This document shows positions 52,644 through 64,000 of a stretch of DNA of 64,000 bases, piece by piece. The stretch spans positions 5,887,924 through 5,951,923 of the forward strand of contig LR746267.1 in assembly GCA_902729315.2 (NCBI GenBank), given 5' to 3'. Every line of letters begins with the position of its first letter. Within the stretch, counting starts at the first letter, position 1. The notes under the pieces were generated by a model. The model was not told the DNA's origin and made no database searches. It was given only the letters and a program-made list of their open reading frames with translations. Made by a program: the position numbers and the translations under genes. Origin of the DNA: Spirodela intermedia (lineage: Eukaryota > Streptophyta > Magnoliopsida > Alismatales > Araceae).

Positions 52644-54026
52644 TTAGCAGGAGGAGGGAGAGGGTGGGGAGGGGGTGGCCATCCGCATCTCGAGGACCTT
52701 CTTGTGGGAGTTGGAGTGCTTGTAGCTCACGAAGGTGGGGCTCTTCGCCGGTCTGTACTCCGGGAGCAACCTCCCGGACTTGAAGCGGACGCCGCAGGCG
52801 TTGCAGAGCGTCTTCGGTCCCAGCGGACCTGTTCGCCACTGCGGAGTCCTCTGCGACAGGCAGTGGGAGCACCGCCGGGGCTGCCCGCCACCATCTCCCC
52901 GCTGCCCTTCAGAGGCCTCCTCGTCCATGGCCGGCGGCGGCGGTGGCTCGGGTTCCTTCTCCTTGAGGACGATGAGTTCGCTGTCTGCTAGCCAGCAGAC
53001 CTGCGGGAGGAGGGGCGGCGGGTCGGGGGAGATCTCGAGCAGAGCGGCGGCGGGGGAGAGCTTCCTTTTCTTGCTCCGGCCGGTCCTCGCCGTTGTAGAT
53101 TTGGTGGCGTTTGGGGGCTTCTGATCGGTCGAAGGTGGGGAGGTGGCGGCGAAGGGGATGGCGCCGGCGGCGTCAGCGGTGCTGGAGAGGCACTCCTCCA
53201 GGAAGATGGACAGCCACTCCTGGCCCGCATCCTCCCCTTCCTGGATCAATAAACCGACAAAATTTCCAGGTTTTCGAGTCTATTAACTACGGCCGGAGGA
53301 ACCCTAGAATTTGGGGAGGAAACTGCAGAGCGAGAGAGATCCTCAGAGGCATTGTCGCCATGACGACTCAGGATAAGGACGGCAAGGAATGCACTATTCT
53401 CTGAAACACACTGGTAAATCAGCGCGGCGAGAGGGAGAGAGAGAGAGAGTGAGAGAGAAGAGAGAATGAGAGAGAGAGAGTGAGAGAAGAGTGAAGAGAG
53501 AGCAATAGAGGTAGAGAAGGGGATGAGAGAGAATGAGAGATATAGAGAGAGAGAGGAGGGAAAGAGGAGAGAGGGAGAGAGGGAGAGAGGGGGAGAGGGA
53601 GAAGGAGAGAGAAGGAGAGAGAGGGAGAGAGAGGGAGAGAGAGGGAGAGAGAGGGAGAGAGAGGGAGAGAGAGGGAGAGAGAGGGAGAGAGAGGGAGAGA
53701 GAGGGAGAGAGAGGGAGCGACAGAGGAAGTGAGGGGGAAGAGAGAATGTGTGTGTGAGAGAGGAGAGAGATGGAACCACACTTGGCTGGGGAAGTCTCCA
53801 AATTGGGAAACCCCGGGGGTGGAAGAACCGGGGAGGGGAGAAGGAGGCCTCCCATCGACAAACTGTCTAAATAAGAACATATTCCATGGCGAAGAAGAAG
53901 GCGACCTACCGGATTCCCTCCCGGGAACAGCTCCTCGAATTTCCCACTGGTCGAAGGCATCAACGTCTCCGGCAGGCGACCGGCGGGAAGCACAGCCGCG
54001 CCCTCCACCTCCCAGAAGGAATCCAT
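52644..54026 (-). CDS. GATA: GATA-type zinc-finger transcription factor
   Basis: Two exons, 54026-53910 and 53240-52644, give 237 aa. Exon 1 encodes [14 protein letters not shown] then a short acidic segment. Exon 2 begins [20 protein letters not shown], matching the conserved EWLSxFxE motif of plant class I GATA factors. A basic stretch (RSKKRKLS, a likely nuclear signal) follows. The single finger is C-X2-C-X18-C-X2-C (CSHC ... CNAC) with the typical [19 protein letters not shown] and [11 protein letters not shown], then SHKKVLEMR. These factors bind WGATAR sites in light, nitrogen and developmental control. The intron (53241-53909) is mostly GA-rich minisatellite. The start is the first ATG; an in-frame TTG two codons upstream is not used. 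It is divergent from the BCKDHB gene. Confidence 0.9.
53425..53760. repeat. (GAGAGGGA)n minisatellite in the GATA intron
   Basis: About 330 bp of purine-only sequence, the core (about 53605-53720) being regular 10-bp units GAGGGAGAGA. On the GATA sense strand it reads CT-rich. Long Arg/Glu or Ser/Leu ORFs across it are artefacts. Confidence 0.95.
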
Positions 54027-54053
54027 TCCCAACCCTACAGCCGCTGACTGTAG

Positions 54054-54099
<46 letters not shown>

Positions 54100-54540
54100 C
54101 AGATGAACGGAGGCTTTCAATTTACGCGCTCAGTTCGACGTCGGCGGAGAAGACGACCGACCCGAATCTATTCTCACTCCCTCCCTCTACCCCATCACTC
54201 TCTCCCCGATCGTTCAAATTATTTCAAACCCGCTCTATCCCGATGACGTCAGACACGTACTGGCCGTGCGATCATGGGATCCGGCTGCGGGTGACCGTTG
54301 ATGAATTGGCGTCTTACGTAATTTAGCAACTTGTACGAAGGATAAAAGCCAAGGGGTAACAGTATCACCGAGCAGGGGCCCGCATCGTGCCACGCTGGAA
54401 TCATGCGGTGAGCGGTACCTTATTCTCCGCTGCGGTGAGAAGAATGGGAGTTACCCACCTTTTAAAAAATGTCTCCTGGGGCGGGGGGCCAAAGGTCAAA
54501 GGCCAGTTGTTTCCGGTGATCCCACCCTCACATGTGAGCG

Positions 54541-54571
<31 letters not shown>

Positions 54572-55150
54572 GCACGTGAAAAAGGGGCCCACGTGACAGT
54601 TGTCTCAAGAGCCCATCATTTTCCTACACGTTGGCCCACATTCCCCTTCATGATTATGGGCTTTGATAAAGCCCATAATTGCGTGTGCTACTGGGCCACT
54701 TATTGTTTAAACAACCCATTAGTAAACTTGGGCTCATAATAGATGGACATAGATTAGCCCATTATCTATCGTGGTCGGTTTGTTGGGCCGATGGGTCACG
54801 CCATTCACACGGATCACGCAGTTGTCGTCTTGGAGGACGTATCTTGCGTCACACCGAACACCAGTACTGACGAATGAAATCTTACCACGTATGATAATTG
54901 AGAGCAGAAGCGCATACGTCTCGATGCGATGGGCTGCATATCATTCTGTCCAGACTTTGTGGAACAGAGCCCTTTTCAAAATATTAAAAGTCATATATAC
55001 CCCTACTTAAAAGCACGTGTAAAGGGTATTTATGTCTTTCACTATTCCTCGTGGCGCTCTTATCCGGGACCGTTGTTTTGGTCGTCCGCTTCCTCACATA
55101 GTAGGAGAGTTTGAACGGCTATTTGCTCTCTCTCTCTTTCTCTCTGGTGG
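54027..55150. promoter_or_regulatory. Divergent GATA/BCKDHB promoter region
   Basis: A GA tract at about 54057-54095 lies in the GATA leader. A perfect TGACGTCA is at 54244-54251, TACGTA near 54315, and two CACGTG G-boxes at 54573-54578 and 54590-54595, just after a CT tract. All are bZIP-type ACGT cores. TGGGCC/GGCCCA motifs occur near 54590-54800. No other gene is seen. Confidence 0.55.
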
Positions 55151-58100
55151 ATGGCGATGGCGATGGCGGCGAGGAGGGGGGCGACGGCGAACAGGGGGCA
55201 GCTGGTGGGGATCCTCAGGGGGTTCTCAAGCTCCTCGTCGGTGGTAGATTCCTGGCAGAAGAACAAGGAGGGGATTGCGGGGGGGAAGCCCCTCAATCTC
55301 TTCTCCGCCATCAACCAGGCACTCCATATCGCCCTGGAAACCGATTCCCGGTGAGCTTGCTGTCATGAAATTCTCCCATACAGTGCTTCAACCCGTATTT
55401 CGTCTCTGGAATTGTTTGATCCACTTCTTTTCTCCTTGGACATGGAATGTGATTTTATCTCGGAAAATAATGACACGCTTGGAGGATGGCGCCAATGGGA
55501 GAGGGTCTGTTAAAACTTTTGGGATCTGGAGAGCAGATTGTCAAACTACGTCCTATGTAATTCACTAAATGTTATCAGTGCGTGGTAAATGATAAAATTA
55601 AACAAAATACGTATATAACAAAAAAATACGTATTGAAGTATCCGGGAATAGTACTAACCGACGCGGAATTTAATTTCCTGGGCGTTTCTGGCTTCATCTT
55701 ATTAGGCCAAGGACAGTGACGGAGCAGAGCTGGGTTTATTAGTTTTTAATTATTTTAACCACCTTCCACTGAAAGAGTGTAGATTTTCATCCAGTTTAAC
55801 TCATTTTTCGCGTACCTTATAAGTAGCGCTCACCTAAATTTCTCTTCAGCTTTTCCGTGGCCTTATAAACAACCTGCTCCCATCTTCCGCTCTCTGCTTT
55901 ACTGTATTGTTAGTAAGTGGAGTATACATCCGTTAAGCTTCTTAAAGAGGGAGGCTTTGCAGTGCGTATGTATTTGGTGAGGACGTGAGTTTTGGCGGGG
56001 TCTTTCGCTGCACTACAGGCTTGGTGGAAAGATTTGGCAGGAAGAGGGTTTTCAACACCCCCTTATGTGAACAGGTAATTTACTCCTTTCTTCTTGTTAT
56101 ATGCTTATTATGTTAGTATTTCCTCTTATTAATTTAAGAGGGAGAGAAACCAAACATTGGCTGGGATTTAATCGCTGTAGTTTTTTTAGGTTAATGCATG
56201 AAGGATATGCTCAAACTTACTGCTCCCATGAAATATATTGATCCAGGTTAATTGATTTTTATGATCATCATTTATAATCAAATCGGTAACGAGAGTAAAT
56301 CTAATTCAATTATCTCATTTATCAGTTCATCACCATAATTAATCTCAGTTCTAGCATGAAATATTTTGATACAGCCTGACTCTCTATTGTCATTTTATTA
56401 CTGATATAAATTCAGGGAATTGCGGGGTTTGCTGTTGGTCTGGCTGCAATGGTGAGGATCTTACACTGCAGTATGACTGACTCTTTCTATGTTTTTGACG
56501 AAGAGAGAGTGTTTTCTCTTTCTGTTGGTGATTCATGGACCTGTGTTTTTATTTTTTTTGTGGCAGGGAAATCGAGCAATTGCTGAGATTCAGTTCGCAG
56601 ATTACATTTACCCTGCGTTTGATCAGGCACGTTCTTTCCTTTTTCATATTACAAGTCTCTTGCATCCACTATTTCTGTTTGCGTTCCCTTCTTTTAGTAT
56701 GCACTTCCTCTTACAATTATTCCTGTAATTATTTGCATGTTATCATGGGATATGAAAATATATACGTAGCTAAGCTATAGCATCCGTATATTGCTGAGAA
56801 ATTTCTCATTTTAAATCTATTCAGATATGATTTGATGACATGGATTATGTTATTTTCCAGTCTGATAAATTATCTCAGCGGAATACCGTATATTCTTGAA
56901 TGTTTCAATTTTTTTCTCTGGTGCATTTGTTGTTCAGAGGGGTGGCATTAATTTTTTTTCATTCGGGTGGTGGAGTGAGTACCTTGGAAACTTGTTAACC
57001 TCCAAAAACTAAAATATATCGAGTGATCTTGAAAGGTTTGAAATATTCCTCTGATCTGTCAGTTCTGAAGTGAGTCGATGAATTGCCAATGGAATTTGGG
57101 ATTTATTGTCTGCTTCTGTAGTTGCTACCTCTTAGTCATCTCTTGAAAGCTTTTCGAAAAGAAAAATAGTCTGAAATGTGCTTGGTCTACCGGAGAGGCA
57201 TGTCTTTTATGACCTTTGCTAAAATCAGAGGAAAAGCTGAGGGAAACGAAAGAAGAATAATATATCATTACTTTCTCCTCCCTCAATGCTGTATCCTCAA
57301 GAAAAACCAATAAAATAATATTTTTTTCTACATATTTTACTTTTTCGTAGAAAAATATATCAGCCTAGCGGGCCTTTCCCTCTTGAACCGGCTAACTTGC
57401 CTCTGCGCATAGAAGAGTCATGTGTAGTATCAGGCTAGCATAAAAATCATTGTCCATCTCTTCTGATATCCCCCAGGAATACACAAAAGCTGTAATCACG
57501 AAACTATGGTTTTTCTTGGAGAACTTTCTTGGTTGTCGTTGACTTTCAAAGCTCTGAGTGCACTTGTTATTGAATATTTGATAAATTTTTAATACAAATG
57601 TCTTCTTTTAATATTCGCCTTCCATGGGTCCACAGAGATTTCTATGTTATTTATACTTATTATTCACCTTAATATATGTATGTTAGATGTATTTCCTTCA
57701 TTGCTCAATATAACAGATGGTAATCTCGGGCAGCCAAGGAGTATAAGGAAATATAGACGATTTTTTAATAGGAAAATGAATAATTTATGCAAGAGCAAAC
57801 GGCAGTGCACTTCATTGAATAATAATCTTTTTAATTAAAAATGAGACTACCTCCCCATTCTTTAGAACAGTTCATTCCATCGTTACATTATTATCTTAAC
57901 ACTGAGTTGTTCAACATTGAAGGAGTCGACTTTTTGGCAAGGAATAGAAGCTTTATGATCATCATTTTCTCATCCGACCATGGTTTTCCTGCTGTGCAGA
58001 TTGTTAACGAGGCAGCAAAATTCAGATACCGAAGTGGGAACGAATTCAACTGCGGAGGTGTGCTTTGTGTTCTTGCAGCTTAATTATCTATGCCCATTCT

Positions 58101-60044
58101 GTCATCGTGGATTAATGATTTTAATTTTAATTTTAAATTTTTTAGGTATCACAATTAGGACCCCTTATGGAGCTGTTGGCCATGGTGGGCATTATCACTC
58201 ACAATCCCCGGAGGCGTTCTTCTGCCATGTTCCTGGGCTCAAGGTCAGAGTCAACCTTATATCTTCAGAATTTTTTCTTTTGACTTCTCTCTCTAGGATG
58301 TGGTTAATCATCAACACATCCAGTGAATGAAATCAGAGCTTTAAGTATCCTTCGACTTACCATCATCGCGGTGATTGACGAATTTGATCAATCTTTCATG
58401 CCACTAATGGAAACACAGGTCGTCATCCCCCGGAGCCCCAGTGAGGCGAAGGGACTGCTGCTGGCGTGCATAAGAGATCCCAACCCTGTCATATTTTTCG
58501 AGCCCAAGGTGGGAACTTTTCATCAACCTCTACTAAAAGTCAACCCCCGAGTCCCTCTTTCACCATGATTTTCGTGGCTCCCTCTGCAGTGGCTCTACCG
58601 GCTGGCCGTCGAGGAGGTCCCTGACCACGACTACATGCTTCCCCTATCTCAAGCCGAAGTAACTGAATGAATAAATAAATAAATGATTATTTACTTATTT
58701 ATTTCCTTGGTTAGGAATTGGGTATTTGTCATATCCTCTGATCAGGTGATGCGGGAAGGAACAGATATAACGCTCGTCGGCTGGGGGGCTCAGCTCCTGG
58801 TGATGGAGCAAGCTTGTGAGATTGCAGAAAAGGTGGCTTTTTCTCATCGAGATTCTGGTCAAGATTGTCATTAAATTCGCCAAACTTTGGTTGTGGGGGC
58901 GAAATCAGCAAAGATTATATGGTATGATTATATATAATCTATTGGGACAACTGCAGGAAGGGATCTCCTGTGAGCTTATCGACCTGAAGACGCTGATTCC
59001 ATGGGACAAGGAGGCCGTCGAGGTCTCTGTGAACAAGACCGGGCGACTGCTGGTGAGTGGGCCCTTCATGGAGTTGTTGCAGATTCTGAGGTTTCGGTGG
59101 GTTGACTTCTGTGGGGGTTGACTGGCGGCAGGTCAGCCATGAAGCTCCAGTGACTGGAGGGTTTGGCGCGGAAATTGCTGCTTCTGTGGTTGAAAACTGC
59201 TTCCTGAGGGTAATCTCTTGCCCCCATCTTCTCTTGGTTTTCGGTTCATTTATTTATTTATTAATTATTACTATTATTGTTATTATTTGCTGTCGCAGCT
59301 GGAAGCACCGGTGGCGAGAGTTTGCGGGCTTGATACACCGTTCCCTCTTGTTTATGAGCCCTTCTACTTGCCAACGAAGAACAAGGTGCCTCTCTCTCTC
59401 TCCCCCTCTCTGCACCCCATCCCTTGGTTTCTTCCTCTATCTGTCCTACGCCTTTCTGTCTTATCAACGAAGCCTTCAACTTCTCAGTAGAGAACAAGCT
59501 CTCTCTCACTCTCTTTCCCTCCTCTGTCATACCCATTTCCTTCTGGTTCATGAACTATTCGACTCGTTAACAAAGAACAAGATCCCCCCCTCTCCCTCCC
59601 TCTCTCTCTGTTTCTATGTTTCTCTCTCTCTTTTCCTCTCTCCGTCCCTCTCTCTCTGTTTCTTTGTTTCTCTCTCTCTCTCTCTCCCTCCCTCCTCTGT
59701 CATACCCATTTCCTTCTGGTTCATGAACTATTCGACTCGTCAAGAAAGAACAAGATCCCTCCCTCTCCCTCTCTCTCTCTCTGTTTCTATGTTTCTCTCT
59801 CTCTTTTCCTCTCTCTCTCTCTCTCTCCCTCCCTCCTCTGTCATACCCATTTCCTTCTGGTTATGAACTATTCGACTCGTCAAGAAAGAACAAAGTCCCC
59901 CTTCTCTCTCTCTATCTCTCTCTGTCTGTATCTCTCCATCTCTCCCGATCTCTCTCTGTTTCTCTCTCTCCACTGTTAACCAAGCGTGTGCCGTCGATTC
60001 ACCTGCAGATTGTAGATGCAATCAAAGCGACGGTGAATTACTGA
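55151..60044 (+). CDS. BCKDHB: Branched-chain 2-oxoacid dehydrogenase E1 beta subunit, mitochondrial
   Basis: Beta subunit of the thiamine-diphosphate decarboxylase of the BCKDH complex, which breaks down Val/Leu/Ile keto acids. Thirteen exons: 55151-55350, 55963-56074, 56416-56451, 56567-56626, 58000-58057, 58146-58243, 58419-58508, 58590-58658, 58746-58832, 58957-59052, 59132-59209, 59299-59385, 60009-60044; 368 aa against about 358 in Arabidopsis DIN4. The N-terminus [20 protein letters not shown] with a Ser-rich run is a typical mitochondrial presequence. Family blocks: [127 protein letters not shown]. Exon 4 is followed by a GC donor (CAG/GCACGT). Intron 12 carries decayed copies of the end of exon 12. 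Confidence 0.95.
59386..60000 (+). repeat. Tandem repeat in BCKDHB intron 12 with decayed exon 12 copies
   Basis: Three units, each CT-rich and ending in a segment similar to the last ~57 bases of exon 12. Segment ends: 59524-59581, 59697-59754, 59838-59895. Each reads CTGTCATACCCATTTCC ... ATGAACTATTCGACTCGT ... AAAGAACAA, against exon 12 CTTGATACACCGTTCCC ... ATGAGCCCTTCTACTTGCC ... AAGAACAAG. The first two copies read GATCCC where the real donor reads GGTGCC. Confidence 0.85.
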
Positions 60045-60610
60045 AGAAACCAGCTGCAGCCCTCCGCAAGCGATTCATCAACGATACCTATCCACTCCGG
60101 TTAATAGAAATATTTCATAAAAGTCTCTCCTCCTCTGCATACTTGCTTATCTTATACAAATCTCCCCTTCCTTGTACATATGCCACCACATTCAAGCCCT
60201 ATATTGTCAATATACTTTGTTCGACTTCCACACCCCAATGCGATATTTATATTCTAGTCCCTATGTCTAATATTCTCATTTTATTTCAGCCCCTTGCTCG
60301 GAGCTCGGGTTCGTCCCTGGCCCTCAACGGGGCTACTGAAGTCCGACTTACGATCGATTAATCTGACCCGTCTGATCTCAATCAGACCTTTCGATTAGAT
60401 CCTGGCTTAGCTGGGGCCCACCGATAGGGACATAGAAATAGATGAATACGTAATTAATAAATCGTCATAATTTTACTCTACGTAAATAAATAAATAGAAA
60501 TGATTTATTCTCATGGATCCGATTGGATACTATCCGAACCATTATGTCCGAAGAAAGGGGTATTTACGTCATTTTCAACACATATATAAATCTCTCTCTC
60601 TCGCTCACTG
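60045..60610. other. BCKDHB 3'UTR and RPL3 promoter
   Basis: No gene is seen. The sequence becomes AT-rich towards 60500, with a short CT run at about 60592-60602 just upstream of the RPL3 TATA box. Confidence 0.5.
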
Positions 60611-60619
60611 ATGAGGGAG

Positions 60620-60642
60620 TATATAAGCCGAGTTAGGGTTTT
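60620..60642 (+). promoter_or_regulatory. RPL3 core promoter: TATA box and telo-box
   Basis: TATATAAG at 60620-60627 is followed by TTAGGGTTTTC at 60633. The pairing of a TATA-like element with a telo-box close to the transcription start is typical of plant ribosomal-protein genes. Confidence 0.55.
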
Positions 60643-63552
<2,910 letters not shown>

Positions 63553-63859
63553 GGATTCTGGCATCATCCTTCCCGTCCCAGTTCTTAGCCGTCGCCATTT
63601 TCATTCTACTTAGAGAGAGAGAGAGAGTCGGACTTGCGTTTGTTTAATCTGAAATCTTCTTCTTCTTCTTTATCTCCGCCTGTTCCCTCCTCCCAGACCT
63701 TGCTTTGCCTGGATGAACAGGGAGTTCTTTCTCTTTTGCATGGACAGTCGCCTCTTCTTTTTTCACTTCCTTCCAGTTTTGAATCACACTGATCGATTCC
63801 CCGCATTACTTCCTCTCTGATTAACACCCAACAGTCAGAAATACATCACTCTGACCCAT

Positions 63860-63897
<38 letters not shown>

Positions 63898-64000
63898 CAA
63901 CGGTGACAGAATCATGTTATTTTTCATCTCTAGCAACTCAATCCATCTTTCTGTTACCTCGTTAGACAAATAAGATCTAACTCTTCACTACTTTTTCTCC
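63553..64000 (+). other. RPL3 3'UTR and downstream sequence
   Basis: Short GA run at about 63611-63627, CTT-rich stretch near 63655-63670, and a (CT)n tract at about 63862-63894. No further gene begins before the window ends. Confidence 0.6.

Noticed and set aside
53394-54032. 212-aa minus-strand frame running from GATA exon 1 through the intron
   Set aside because: Only the first ~39 codons are real (exon 1). The rest is Ser/Leu/Pro translation of the GA/CT minisatellite; the splice to 53240 restores the EWLS motif.

Overview
This is a gene-dense stretch of flowering-plant nuclear DNA. Ten protein-coding loci fill most of the 64 kb. They have short GT-AG introns, plant-specific families (GAUT, class XI myosin, MUT9-like kinase, ECT m6A reader, B-type GATA factor, receptor-like protein) and typical plant promoter motifs (telo-box, TGGGCC, G-box). 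GC-rich coding exons set in AT-rich introns, an intronless very GC-rich LRR gene, and about thirty long (GA/CT)n tracts suggest a monocot with a compact genome. The species cannot be fixed from the sequence alone. Nothing prokaryotic, plasmid-like, viral or CRISPR-like is present.

Layout. 1699-5780 (+): complete mitochondrial NAD(H) glutamate dehydrogenase (9 coding exons, 411 aa). 7958-12846 (+): GAUT1-like galacturonosyltransferase (9 exons, 633 aa). 14323-15777 (+): small uncharacterised plant protein (153 aa) ending in a possible prenylation motif. 16277-16923: foldback element with near-identical arms of about 140 bp. 18214-27168 (+): complete class XI myosin (40 exons, about 1,564 aa). 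28118-30475 (-): intronless LRR receptor-like protein (785 aa). 30476-33308: gene-poor, AT-rich, with a possible RLP relic. 33309-42966 (-): MUT9-like/PPK protein kinase (16 coding exons, 710 aa). 44579-45800: tandem array of 210-280 bp units upstream of the kinase. 47809-51520 (+): YTH-domain (ECT) RNA-binding protein (9 exons, 679 aa). 52644-54026 (-): GATA zinc-finger factor (2 exons, 237 aa). 55151-60044 (+): branched-chain 2-oxoacid dehydrogenase E1-beta (13 exons, 368 aa). 61141-63552 (+): ribosomal protein L3 (5 coding exons, 389 aa).

The genes are mostly unrelated housekeeping and regulatory functions and do not form a cluster. GDH and BCKDH E1-beta both belong to mitochondrial amino-acid catabolism, but the intervening genes make this look coincidental. 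Every multi-exon model was assembled by hand from splice sites, and the reading phase closes at every junction.

The unexpected content is in the non-coding DNA. Small tandem duplications span exon/intron borders in three genes: a duplicated 5' splice site in GAUT (45 bp, in frame), a duplicated 5' splice site in myosin (34 bp), and three decayed copies of the end of BCKDHB exon 12 inside the next intron. A further short repeat flanks a myosin acceptor. Two introns have GC donors. GGGCCGGGCC-rich repeats occur dispersed, in tandem and as a foldback. Most long intronic dinucleotide tracts have CT on the transcribed-sense strand. I found no convincing multi-gene novel system.
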